This document shows positions 26,519 through 37,835 of a DNA stretch of 64,000 nucleotides, piece by piece. Every line of letters begins with the position of its first letter. Position 1 is the first letter of the stretch. The position numbers were made by a program, and so were the translations under genes. This DNA is from Poecilobothrus nobilitatus (Eukaryota > Arthropoda > Insecta > Diptera > Dolichopodidae), in the NCBI GenBank assembly GCA_947095535.1, contig OX352773.1:215160093-215224092 (forward strand), written 5' to 3'. The notes beneath the pieces are model-generated. The model searched no databases and was not told where the DNA came from. It saw nothing but the letters and a program-made list of their open reading frames with translations.

Positions 26519-26570
26519 TGCTGGTAGATAGTGGGTTAAAGTCCCACACACATATCCTTCATCGACTTCA
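26515..26570 (+). mobile_element. possible SINE relic with B-box-like word
   Basis: gtgctggtagatagtgggttaaagtcccacacac has a B-box-like GGGTTAAAGTCCC and resembles the cccacacac part of the SINE heads, but the A box is missing. A cttcatcgactt-type repeat follows (26550-26600). Weak. Confidence 0.25.
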
Positions 26571-26599
26571 TCATCGACATTATCCTTCATTGACTTTCC

Positions 26600-28275
26600 T
26601 GTGTAGTAGTTTTTCATTGTGTTGTAATCGATGGATCAAACTATAATGTTATGTACCAGAAGTATCGTATGATATAGTTGTAGATCAGGTAATAGATGCT
26701 ATAAATAACCAGTATTTGATAATATATGCTTAAATATAGAGCCAGTATTTTGTGGCACCAAATGACATTTTGTAATAAAATTCTGTTATTTTGTGGTCAC
26801 ACCATAATAAATTTTTTACTCGATGCTAAGAAAAATCTTCAGAAGTTCAAAAAACTAAAGTATATATTGCAATTTTCTATGATAGTAATATGGGTCCAAT
26901 TTTTTTTTTTTTTTTTTCAAAAAATGTGATTCACACTTACAAAAAGAAATCATAAGTTCTAATAATTTTCACGTTGAACATCCTAAAGAGAAAATCAATT
27001 TTTTTTTTCATTTTTGTAAAGAATATCTTCTGAAAAGGTTTCTTTAAACAAAACATAAAAATGATTTGCTTAAATAAAAAAAAAAAAAAAAAAATCAGAA
27101 GAATACCAAAAAAAAAAAAATTTAAGATATTTTATTTATAGATTTTGTGTACTTTCTTTGAAATTGGTGTTGGTCGTGTATTAAAAAAGTTTTTCTATGA
27201 TGATGAGTTTTTGTTTTTGATTCTTTTATTTTTGTTTTTTTTTTATTTTCTTTTAAAAAATTCAGATTAACCTAATCCAAATATTCGATGTTCACATTTT
27301 CTTTTTCAATGGTTTTTTTTTTTTTTGGTTTTCATAAAAAAAAAAAAAGCATTTATAAGGTGAGTTGTTATATATAGATGTTTATTTATTTTTTTTACCT
27401 TTCTCTTTATTTATGAAAATGAAAATTTTATTTTCAAAAGAAAAAAGAAAGTTTAAAAAATCTTTTATACCGTTTCAAATTTTTTTTTTTTTAATGAAAA
27501 ATCCTATTTAAAGTAAAAGATTTGTGTTACTCTTTTACGGGAAAAAATTAAAGGAATTAATTAAATTATATAATATTAAATTAAATTAAATTTTTGTTTT
27601 AAAAATTTAACTTAAATGAAAAAAAAAAAAAAATTTAAGATAAATTTAAAATTAAATTCAATTTTTATAGAGGTCAGTGATAATAATTAGAAATTAGTAT
27701 TCAGCGAAAAAACTAATAAAATTAAATTTTTCAACTCAGATAATATAAATTAATTGTTGTTGTTGTTGTTGTTTTTTGTATCTAAACTATGCTCAATCTT
27801 TTATTTTATTATGTTAAAGCAAAAAAAAAAAAAAGAAAACAGCGCTAATAATAACACTAAAATTTAAGTATTCTTGTCAACTTTATTTTAAAAATCATCC
27901 ATGAATAATGGAATAAAGTTTTGTTTTTTTTTTTTTTAACCCTGAACAATTATTTAAAAAGATACCAAATTTTATAAATTTTTTTAAATTATAAAATATT
28001 GCCTTTAACCATTTATTTCGTTAACTTTAAGATCAATATTATATTAAGGTGTTGTTGGATGAATTTGATGAACCAAAACTTAAATTTAAATTATGATAAT
28101 TTGTATAATTGAATACAAAATTGCAATTTATAGATTTTCGTAGACATTTATATTCTTATTATTTTGTTTATAGAGAATTAAAATTTTATCATTAAGTCAA
28201 TCAAACATTAGCTATCCTTTTGAAATATTTTATTCATATCTAAAGTGAAAGTGAAGATTCCTTTGGATACTTCAT
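26600..28275. other. AT-rich sequence with homopolymers and (TTG)n
   Basis: It contains several A or T runs of 12-18 bases near 26900, 27080-27120, 27310-27350 and 27620, and a (TTG)n run of six units near 27754-27771. The 67-codon frame at 26726-26929 ends in a polyphenylalanine T run and is not called as a gene. Confidence 0.5.
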
Positions 28276-28556
28276 ATAGGAAGGTTTTATACCCTACTAC
28301 ATAACTCAATGATAGTTTAGTCACTGATAGCATTATAATAATAATAATAGGCGAATTCATTATTCTCTTACAACCTGACTCCCCGATTCAAAGTTTCCAC
28401 ATCCTTGTTCTAGTCTCTCCTATTCCTACTGCTTAGACAATATATTACGTCAGCAATTAAATGTTTCATCCTTTTATATTACCTAAAGGGGGAAGATGGT
28501 TTTAGTTAATAGTTTCTTGGTGTCTTCCCAACTCCTCCTTTCCTTACGAAAATAAA
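28276..28556 (-). repeat. unclassified repeat family U2, copy 3 (inverted, left part)
   Basis: The reverse complement reads aaggaaaggagg, gacaccaagaaact, ccatcttccccctttag, ggatgaaac, agtaggaataggagag, ggatgtggaaac, gggagtcaggttgtaagagaataatgaattcgcctattatta. This follows 22045-22270 word for word in order. It stops before the right part of the family (agtcagggccatca), so it is truncated, or the right end has decayed past recognition. Confidence 0.68.
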
Positions 28557-30404
28557 ATTTATGATTAATAAATCAGGTTTTATAAAATATAGTTGGATAG
28601 ATAGACCACATATCTCCAGCATTCAATAAAAAAATAAAACGCAAATCCAAAGAATAAGCATAAATTCATTTACATTGTTCTACATATTCTAAATGGTTAG
28701 TATTCAATGAAATATTTCTTTATTCATATGTGCCAACACAGCAAAAATGTTAATTATTAGAGTTTCAATAAAATCTTAAAATCGATCTAGTATTTCCCTA
28801 TATGTTTTTTTATCATACAAATTTTATTACAGACAATTTATTTTATTATTACAAAAAAAAAAATAATCATTTTTCATTTCGGACTACATAATTATATAGA
28901 AGTCCAATTATTGTATTTTAAAATTGTACTACTGTTTCACATTTTCATGTTGATTTCAATATTAATCAGTTTCTAATAATAAAACAAATAATATGTGTAG
29001 TATTTAGAATCATTGTTACACTTTTTATAGATCAACTTTTAATGTTCTTAATGATATTATAATTCCTATTCATATACAAATGAACTGGTCATTCATTATT
29101 TACACAATAACAAAATATTATTGACTATCATTGTATGTGTAGTTAATTTTATATCAAAAAAATTCCATATTAGTTTGTCAGGAGTCATGAATCATGAGGT
29201 CTCATAAACTTTTGTTAGGATCAAATTCTTTGAATGATTAAAAAATTAATTTTTTTTTTTTTTTTTTTGTTTAGTCAGTTTGGGGTTAACAAAATCAAGA
29301 AGCACATAAAAGAGAAAAGAGAAAATTATAGAATGAAAGAAAATAAGAAAACAAAATAGACAGTTACTTTAACTTTTATTTTTAATACAGATATTTTTCA
29401 GTTTATCATAGTTTTGAAGATTGTAAAGAAAACAGAAGAATAGAAACAATTTTTTCATTTTGTCATCTTTTGTTTTTCTTTGAATAAATTTTGAAGAGTC
29501 GAACCCTAATTAAAAGTCATAATAAGAACAAGAAAAAAGAATCAGAGAAAAAAAAAAATAAAAAGTAGATATTTTTTTTAAATTTTCAAAAAGTCCATCA
29601 ACCTTTTAACTGTTATTCATTATTATTAGTTATCTTTTGTTATATTTAAAAATAGAAAATTTTCAATTTTGAAAGGTACTTGAAGGTGAAATTTAAAAAA
29701 AAAATTTATTTATTTCTGTTTTGAAAATTTTGAATTGTATTACAATTAACGTAGACAGAGATGAAAGTAGTATCTTTGAAATAAAAAGAATCTAAACTGT
29801 TAGGTGTTGCTTACGATTTTAGCAAATAAAAATATTTTTAAATTTAAAAAAAAATAAAAATTTGTATTACAGTATTGAAATCGTTTAAATTGAATTCTTT
29901 TCTTTATTTCTTTTTATTAAAATTCGTTTAAAACCCACTATATGGTATTTCACTTGGATTTTTTATTTTGTTAGTAGAAATTATAAGTATTTTTAAATTT
30001 GCTTCTGTTTAATCCTTACATTTTATGATTGATTTTCAAATCTTTTGATAATTTTGAAATACTTTCCACCAAAAAATTACCCAAGAAATTGTTTCTAATA
30101 TTATTTAAAATTTTTATTATTATTTTTGATTTTATTAGAATAAGACCTATACTGACTTAACAAATAAATTAAATTAATCATTTTAAGCTATCCTTAATGT
30201 TCTCTTACCAATGATGACTGGGTAATCATTTCAACTGTACATACAATTAATTTTGAAAAAAAATATGATAAATCCCCTAAAAAAAAAAATATAACGAGAA
30301 TAGTAAAAAATTCGTACAAAAGAACAAAAAAACGGAAACTTTTAATTTAATTTCTAGTTTCCTATTAAAACACACCAGTTAAATGACACATTTGTTTAAT
30401 TTTT
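28557..30404. other. AT-rich sequence, nothing recognised
   Basis: Homopolymer-rich, with an A-rich patch at 29520-29560 and T runs near 29250. No genes recognised. Confidence 0.45.
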
Positions 30405-30470
30405 TTCCTAAATATCCAATGATCAGTTATCAAATATCCAATAAATCCAATGATCAGTTATCAAATAAAT
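30405..30470. repeat. short tandem duplication
   Basis: ccaatgatcagttatcaaat occurs twice, about 32 bases apart, joined by atccaataaatccaat-type sequence. The open frame at 30383-30610 runs through it and is not called as a gene. Confidence 0.7.
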
Positions 30471-30670
30471 CACAAAAAAAAAACAAATCATTAGCTATAC
30501 AATATAGCAATATAAAAAATATTTTATCATATCCATGGGGAAAAAGGCTAAAATATTTATTAATTTTTTATTTTCATTATAAAAATAAAAAATGCATCAT
30601 GCTAAATTAATTTCCCACGGAAATACAAAAAAAAAAAAAATTTTCTTTTGTAAATTTGTTTTTTGTGTTT

Positions 30671-31462
30671 TTAGCACATTTCCAAAAAAAATTTGAAAAA
30701 ATATGCTTATTAGTTTCACTCTTTCCCTCCGTCCATCCGTCTGTTTACAAAACTTCCACCATGTTAATGATATAGAAAAACAATTTTAACCATGGGCAGG
30801 CCTCATAAAAAAATTAATTTTCCTGAACAACTTTTTCCATCAGGGAACTACAGCCCCTTAAACTTAGAAAAATCCCCATTTTTAATTGCGTATATTTCAT
30901 ATTTTGCTTAACATATTTTCAATCTGAAAACGCCATCCGACAGAATTTTTTTTTACCTTTATAAATCAGTATCAAAATTATATAATTTTTTTTTATTTAG
31001 TATTTAAATTTACCGTTATGTGAAAACCACACTTTGCAAGGTTATTTTACCTTCATAACTCTGCCACGCTTTGAGATAGGAACTTGAAATTTTTAGGCAA
31101 GAAAGAACTTTTAGCATTATAAATAAGTTTGGTCTGAAAATTTTGTACCACCCTCTATTTAAGACCTATTAGGGCTCAAAAATTTAAAATAACTTGTAAC
31201 TTAGGCACCTGGACAAACTTTTCTTCGACAATATATAAAAATTAAAGCTCCAGTAATATATTTTTACGTGTATTAACGGTTTTTCTTAGTTATATAGGGT
31301 TCTGGATTTACAGCTTCTCAAAATTATAAAAAAGGCCCATTTTCACATTTTTTCTTATATGAAATTTTCAAATTTTGGTATAAGTTACAATTCTAAGCAG
31401 TTTATATTATCTTTTGGAAATGTGCGCTTTCAAAAACCATTGGTTTACATTCTGTCTTGTTT
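30671..31462 (+). mobile_element. unclassified repeat family U1, single-unit copy
   Basis: This copy best shows the ends. GCACATTTCCAAAA at 30674-30687 and TTTTGGAAATGTGC at 31412-31425 are a perfect 14-base inverted pair. A conserved 37-base extension to tctgtcttgttt (31462) follows and is shared with the other copies. Inside are tccgtccatccgtctgtttac, accatgggcagg, taccgttatgtgaaaacca, cataactctgccacgc and taacttaggcacctgg. No protein-coding content was found. The inverted pair may mean a DNA transposon with an unusual right extension, or it may be a hairpin structure of the family. Confidence 0.78.
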
Positions 31463-32084
31463 ATTTTTTAATCGGAATTCAAAAAATTGAATATTCTGAA
31501 TAGAATAGAATTAATTGGCAATCGTTTCTCATATCTTGTTATTGAATCCATTACAGATGAGTTTGTGTAATGAAAAAGAAAAAAAAAAGATTAAATTGTT
31601 ATAGTAAATAAGATTACCGGAAAATGTTTGAAAATTTATTATAGCCTAGGTATTATGGTTATAATGTTGTTATTTATAGCCCATAAAGGTTAACTATTGT
31701 TTGCCTAAACATTTTCTTATTATTAAAGTTTCGCCTTTAACTTCGACCAATTTTAAAAATTTATTATTATTATTTTTTCTTAACCAAACAATACAACTGT
31801 TCTTCACTTTTAATAGAATCCACAATTATATATTGTTAAAACTATGTCAATGTTGAAGCACCCTTAAATCAAATTAACATTTTAAGTTGTAGGATAATAA
31901 TAGAATTTTTAATTACATATTTATAGCTACAAAAGTACAATTACCAATGATTAATAAGATACTATTTTAATTAAAACGCCTTATGCTATGCAATTTTTAT
32001 GTTTTTAGTTGTAAAGCAAATTACCGAAAAAGTAGGCTTTCTTAACAAATCCCACTTGCTACCAAATAAAGTGTAAATATAATT
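31463..32084. other. AT-rich sequence, nothing recognised
   Basis: No gene, RNA or repeat boundary was recognised. Confidence 0.45.
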
Positions 32085-32087
32085 ACT

Positions 32088-32163
32088 GTATAATTTAATA
32101 ATAGTATTCGAACTATAATGCACCTAGTAGCCGATTGTTTAATTATATAACATTATCCTATTT
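32088..32163 (+). mobile_element. tail remnant of an older type B SINE
   Basis: gtataatttaataatagtattcgaactataatgcacctagtagccgattgttt matches the 3' body of the type B SINEs at 32.37 and 46.46 kb (ttaataatagtataaaaacctataatggccttagtagccgatggtt). The head is missing. The type A SINE at 32177 is inserted in or just after it. Confidence 0.7.
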
Positions 32164-32176
32164 GATTTGTTATATT

Positions 32177-32339
32177 TTTTTTTTTTTAAATGCATTTCTC
32201 TACCACATAAATGTGGAGAGGAAATTGCACAGCCTTTCCTGTACAGGCGTGGCTGTAAATGTCGTAAGGGGGAATAACTCTTACGACGTGTGTGGGATTC
32301 GAACCCACACTCTATCGGTGTTTACAGCGTATTTTATAC
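32177..32339 (-). mobile_element. tRNA-derived SINE, type A, 5'-truncated
   Basis: Same family as 264-460, but its 5' end stops at the word gtataaaatacgc (32339), so the A box is missing and only the B-box half (ggttcgaatccc near 32300) and tail remain. The T run after the left duplication is its poly(A) tail. A 12-13 base target duplication, gatttgttatat at 32164-32175 and 32340-32351, flanks it exactly. 5' truncation plus a duplication is the usual outcome of LINE-driven insertion. The 83-codon frame at 32135-32386 is a reading through this SINE. Confidence 0.88.
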
Positions 32340-32368
32340 GATTTGTTATATTAATAAATAATAATAAG

Positions 32369-32650
32369 GGGGCTTCGGTAGCCTAGTGGGTAGGCGTGTG
32401 GCGTATTAACCGAAGGAGTGTGGGTTCGATCCCTGCACAGGTCGTAAGTTTTTTTCTTTACATACCCCCCTTACGACCTAATATAATGTAATTATATAGT
32501 ATATAATATAAACAAAATAAATAATATTAGTATATAATTTAATAATAGTATAAAAACCTATAATGGCCTTAGTAGCCGATGGTTCAATAATATTGCACTA
32601 CATTAATGTATGTAATATTAATATAAATAAATAAATAAATAAATAAATAA
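32369..32650 (+). mobile_element. tRNA-derived SINE, type B, full length
   Basis: It starts ggggcttcggtagcc. The A box TAGCCTAGTGGG is at 32379-32390 and the B box GGTTCGATCC at 32423-32432, a normal Pol III spacing. aggtcgtaag (32439-32448) and cttacgacct (32470-32479) form a 10-bp hairpin. An AT-rich body follows, ending in ccttagtagccgatggttcaataatattgc, then an (AAAT)n tail (about 32616-32648). The copy at 46459-46732 differs at only a few positions. The left flank aaataataataag and the right flank aaataataatag may be a target duplication, but the tail sequence blurs this. Near-identity of the two copies suggests recent activity. Confidence 0.9.
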
Positions 32651-34349
32651 TAATAGTAATAAAATTAATAAAGAAAAACAAAAATAATATTCTGATATTT
32701 TATTTAGCTGCAGCTAGACGTTGTAATATGGTAAATGGTTGGTTGTATTAAATAATATTATCCAAAAAAATGTATATGAAAAATTAAACAGTTCAAATTT
32801 TAGTTGCAGACATGACCTTTTTAAATTTATAAGTAAATTGCAAAACAAATTTGCCTAAAAAAAAACAAAAAAAAAAAAAATAAAAACAATAAAATATAAA
32901 ACAAATACGTGTGGTATTCAAATATGATTTGTATAAAAGTTATTATTGTAGTAATCTGGAAATTTTTCTTTATTTAAGTGGATTTTCTATCAAAAAATAC
33001 ATTATATTTTTAATGAAAATTCGGTTTACATATGCTTATACTATGTTAACTTATAGATACTATACCCAAAACCCACAATAAGAAAGTTTTACTAATCAAA
33101 ACAAATAAAAAAAAGGATTAAATGAGGAAAACAGAAATTAAACGTTGGCATGACTAAATATAAAAGTTTTTTTTTAAATCGGGTTTAAAAATTTTCGTTC
33201 TATGTATTAAAGTTCATAAACTTTTATTTGAATTCTTTTGTAAAATAAAAAAAATATTATAAATTTATGTAATATTTATTTTAAAAATATTTTCTCAGTT
33301 AAAAAATAGAATCACGTATACAAATTTAATGATTAAGAAGTAAATGTTATTTCAAGAAGATTAAAGAACCTATTTATAACCTACTTAAATTAATTTGTTT
33401 TCAAATGTTTAACTTCTTTATGTATTAAAAGTTTTAAGCATCCTTTGGAATAATATTTTATCTATTTGCTTTTTAACATCCACTTTACTTAAGATTTTCA
33501 TTACTAAAATTGAAAGTGAAAAATATGTGATATTCAATTACTAGCTTAAAAACTTTCCAAAAATGCAAAATTTTGTTTTTTTTTGGCTGACAGCTGTATA
33601 TTTAAATGATTAATTAAAAATTTTTATTTTTATATAAATTTTTTTAATGTTTGTATAATTTTTTTTATTTTCATAAATAAAATAACGGAATTTTACTGTG
33701 AGGAAATTAAATTAGTTTTTATTCCATTTATTTTAAATAAAACAAGAAATTGGTCCTATTAAATTATAGGGTTAGTACATTTTTACCACAGCAAATTTTA
33801 AATTTATTTAAGAAAAAAAAAATCTCAAATAATTCAATTAATAGTTAATGAAATTTGTTTTTTATGTCATATCTATAGATACTAAAAATATCTACTATTA
33901 GAATTATAGATTTGATTAATTTTAATATATTATTAGGTAATTATTTGATTCTTTTGTATTTTATTTTATCTAATTTTTGAATTTGAGAGCTTTTTACAAA
34001 ATATTTAATTAAAATATTTATTCTTTTGTGTTAATTTAAAATTAAATTTTAAAATATTGCACAATTCAGATTTATAAGTAGCCGTTGCTTTTGTTTTGGT
34101 AGTCATTTAATAGCTTAAATGGGTCTTTAAATGGAATATTAATGGTCGGTATTAATTAATTCGTTAATAAATTTTTTAGTTCTATAGGTTTGTCCTGCAA
34201 CTTATAGCATTTTAGCTTTTATATATTTTCGATTTAGTACAACAGTCTAGTTTAAATCAATGGTATAGTCTTTATATTTACATATTTATTGATATCTGCT
34301 AATTAATTAATTTGATTACCAAACTTATTTGTACTAATTTTTTAAACCC
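32651..34349. other. AT-rich sequence, nothing recognised
   Basis: No genes or repeats were recognised. An A-rich patch lies at about 32855-32890. Confidence 0.45.
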
Positions 34350-34353
34350 ATTT

Positions 34354-35400
34354 TTTATACTCTACACATTAAGTATAGGGTATATTAACTTTGGTATGGT
34401 GTTTATAACCACCAAAAGGAAGCGAGTTAGGTATAGACATGTATATATATTCTGAATCAGGATCCCCTCCTGAGTCGATTTAGCGATGTCCGTCCGGACG
34501 CACGATAACTCAAAAAATAATGATGCTATCTTGATGAAATTTATACTGTAGGTTAAGAATGACTAAGGTAAAGCGAGAGATTGTAAATGGACGAAATCGG
34601 ACCATGCGTTCGGGTACCTCCCATACAACTCCCAAAACGGAATACGCATATCTGCAAAATTAATAAAGATAGAAACCTAAAATTTTGCGCGAGGCTGTGT
34701 TTTCCTGAATCCCTGATATCCCTAAATTTGAGATGAATTGGAGTGGTTGTTCGGGTAGCTCCCATACAACTTTCAAAACCGAACAACCATATCTTCGAAA
34801 TTAATAAAGATAAAAACTTCAAATTTAGTACTAGGGTGTTGTTTACTGAATCCCTTATTTGTCGAAAATTGGAGATGAATTGGAGGAGCTTTTTGGGTAC
34901 CTCCCACACAAGTCCCAAAAACGAACAAGCATATCTTCGAAATTAATAAAGATATGAACTTCAAATTTGATACGAGGGTGCTGTTTTCTAAATCCTTGAT
35001 TTGCCTTAAATTTGAGATGAATTGGAGTGATCGTTCGGGTACCTCGCATACAACTCCCAAAACCGAACAAGCATATCTTCGAAATTAATAAAGATAGCAA
35101 CTGCAAATTTGATACCAGGGTGTTATTTCCTGAATCCCTGATTTGCCTAAAATTTCAGATGAATTGGAATGGTTGTTCGAGTATCTCCCACACAACTGCC
35201 AAGACCGAACAAGCATATCTTCGAAATTAATAAATATAAAAACTTGAAGTTTGATATAAGAGTATTCTACCCTGTTCTGCTGATGTCTCTAAAATTTGAG
35301 ATGAATTGGGGTGATGGTCCAGGTGCCTTCACACACTTCCCAAGACCTTACAAGCATATCTTCGAATGGCAAACCCTTAGGTATAGGGTTTAAATAACCA
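34354..35400 (+). mobile_element. dipteran-type repeat head followed by a 142-bp tandem array
   Basis: The head (34354-34545) contains tatactctacacattaagtatagggtatatt, ataaccacc, gaatcaggatcc, gagtcgatttagc and gtccgtccgg. These words resemble a head common in fly genomes. About six tandem units follow. The word atcttcgaaattaataaaga starts at 34791, 34933, 35075 and 35217, exactly 142 bases apart; weaker copies start at 34650 and 35358. Each unit also has tcgggtagctcccatacaactcccaaaaccgaac and gagatgaattgg. The block ends near taggtataggg, echoing the start. All open frames on both strands here (34553-35393) are readings of the same unit in rotating frames, because 142 is not a multiple of three; none is a gene. 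Confidence 0.85.
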
Positions 35401-35762
35401 GTTGCATCGACTTACTGTTACATTTACTTGTTTAAATTTTTATACTGGCCGGTTTTAAATTATAAATACTTAGATTGAATTACTTTTAAGTGATCCAAAC
35501 AGCATAATATAAATTTTTTACTATTTGGTTATCAAAGAAATAAGTAACATTAATGATATGTTATTTGTATTGCCGTTTCGGATAAATGTTTTAAAATACT
35601 ATAAAGCATTCCGAAATTCATCATTGGAGAATGAATAAAAGAATCCTTTAACAAATTTTTGTTATATCTAAATTGCTACTAAATTGCATATTATGATAAT
35701 TAATTTGTAATGAAATGAATATTTAACCGAAAACAAAAGATTTTACTAAATTTTTATATATA
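35401..35762. other. AT-rich sequence, nothing recognised
   Basis: No feature recognised. Confidence 0.45.
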
Positions 35763-36540
35763 TAAAATATTTTTAAAAATTTCCCTCTAAGTTTTATTGT
35801 GTCTGTCTGACCATTTCTTCATCTTTTTCACTTCTACAACATTTAAGATGAAGCAATGAAATTTAACAATGGTTTGACCATTTAAAAAAGCTATTTTTAT
35901 TTATATTTCTTCTTATTATGGAGCTATGTAAAGCCTCTCAATCTTTAAAAGTCAAACGACAGAACATTTTTTAAGCTTCATAAATCAATACATATAATAT
36001 AATGTATAAATGTTTGTATTATATATATTCAATTTCGTATTATATTTACAATTAAGTGAAATTAATATTTTACAAAATTTCTCCTCCTTTAGTAGATATC
36101 CTGCACACTTTTAGTCAAAACCTTATCATTTTAAGAAAAGAAAGCCTTTTGAAAATAAACGTAAGCTACATCACGATAAAATGTTGAACCTCGACACTGA
36201 GTTATTAAGTGTCCAGAATTTAAAGTTTGCTATTTTTAGACATTTGTGTCAGGACAAATTGTATACATTTTTTTTAAAATAAAGGTACAAAAACTAAACT
36301 TCCAACATTATATTTTTACATGTGTTACAGTTTTTCTAAATTATATTGCGTTGCCTTAAAATTTAACAAAGTGTAGCCTTGGTTGATTTTTCCCAAAAAA
36401 AAATATTAAAAAAAAAAATTACAAATTTGGAGAGTACATATTTACAATATTCTAAAATGCTTTTTATTGTTTTTTAAAAAATGTGTAATTTAAAAAACCT
36501 TTAGATTTATATCCTGACATATTTTATTTACTATTTTGAT
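35763..36540 (+). repeat. probable degenerate U1 copy
   Basis: The order of U1 landmarks can be followed with much change: tctgtctgaccatttc, acttctacaacatttaag, ctatttttat, a ttacaattaagtgaaa block for taccgttatgtgaaaa, agatatcctgcacacttttag for the aactccggcacgcttttag block, agaaagcc for agaaagaac, and gctatttttagacatttgtg for gctatttttagacacctg. The ends are not resolved. Confidence 0.5.
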
Positions 36541-36966
36541 TTTATTTTTGGAAATTAATTTTTTTGTTTAGTTTATAACAATTTAAAATAATTAAAAAAT
36601 CAAAACATTAAAATACAAAATTCAACTATTTTTTTATCTCACCACTATTTTTTTTTTGTACATAATTTTTGTTTTCGATACAATTTGTTTTTTTATTAGA
36701 ACAATAAAAAAATAAAATAGACACGAGAAAAAAAAAATTCACGCCCAATTGACATCCTTTATTATCCGTTTAAACGTATGAACTCAATTTATTTTCCTAT
36801 AACGTATACATAACATTTACCACATTATACCGGCATGTTTGTTTGAATGTATATTTAATTCATTTTATTTATATTCTCCTTTTTTTTTTTGCTGTGTGGA
36901 TCGGAAAGAAAGTGAGGAGTTGCTTTTGATTTTACTCTTGCACTCATTCCAAAATATTATTGATGG
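36541..36966. other. AT-rich sequence, nothing recognised
   Basis: No feature recognised. Confidence 0.45.
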
Positions 36967-37835
36967 TTTTAGCACATTTCCAAAAAAAAATTTGAAAAAA
37001 TGTGCCTATTAGTTTCAATCTGACCGTCCGTCTGTCCATCTCTTTACAAAACTTCTACACTGTTAAAAATAGAGCAGAAAAATTTTAACCATGGGTAAGT
37101 TTCATAAAAAAATTAATGTTGTAAGACAACTTTTTATCTAGCCCCCTTCATTACGGAGCTACAGCCCCTCAAACTTTGAAAAAGCCCTATTTTTAAATAC
37201 GTATTTCTCATGTTCTGTCGAATGTTTTTTCAATATGAAAACGCCATTCGATAGCTTTTTTTTTTACCTTTCTAAGTCAATATCAAAATTGTAGAATTCG
37301 TTTAAATTTGATATTTAATTTAGCGTTATGTAAAAACCAAATTTTGCAAAATTTTTCGATCTTCATAACTCCGGCACGCTTTCAAATAGGGAATTGAAAT
37401 TTTGAGGGAAGAACGAACTTTTGGAATTAGTATAAGTTTCCTCAACAAATGTTTTTGGACCACCCTCTGTTTAGGAGCTATTAGGGCTCAAAAATTAAAA
37501 ATTTGCTGTAAGAGATCAAGAATTTAAAATTTGCTATTTTTAGACACGTACCTGTAGCAATTTTGCTTCGTACCTGTAGAAATTTTGCTTCGGCAAGACA
37601 TGAGAATTAAAACTTAATACTTTAAACTTATAACTTAAAAGTAATATAGTTTTACGTGTGTTAACGATTTTTTTTATTTATATAGGGTTCCTAACTTACA
37701 GCCCCTCAAAATTTGCAAAAAAAGTCCTATTTTCACATATTTTGTTTTTACATGAAATTTTAAAATTTTGATGCAAGTCACAATTCCAAAAACCGCTTTT
37801 TTTAAAAACCCTTGGTTTATATTCTGCCTTGTTTT
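36967..37835 (+). mobile_element. unclassified repeat family U1, single-unit copy
   Basis: It starts ttttagcacatttccaaaa and ends near cttggtttatattctgccttgttt, the same ends as the 30.67-kb copy. It shows gaccgtccgtctgtcc, accatgggtaag, gcgttatgtaaaaacca, cataactccggcacgc and ggttcctaacttacagcccctcaaaattt. A short insertion/duplication of cgtacctgtagcaattttgcttcg lies at about 37545-37590. There is no coding capacity. The right member of the inverted pair is worn, with caattccaaaaaccgc in its place. Confidence 0.75.

Noticed and set aside
32135..32386. 83-codon and, at 43385-43663, 92-codon frames with a shared peptide
   Set aside because: The shared peptide comes from reading through two type A SINEs antisense to their Pol III direction; they are not a gene family.
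32369..32440. A functional tRNA gene
   Set aside because: A and B boxes are good, but the acceptor stem does not close and a SINE body with a (TAAA)n tail follows.
34553..35393. Seven overlapping open frames (67-121 codons) on both strands
   Set aside because: They are translations of the same 142-base tandem unit in rotating frames, with matching peptide phrases repeated. No start signal or domain supports a protein.
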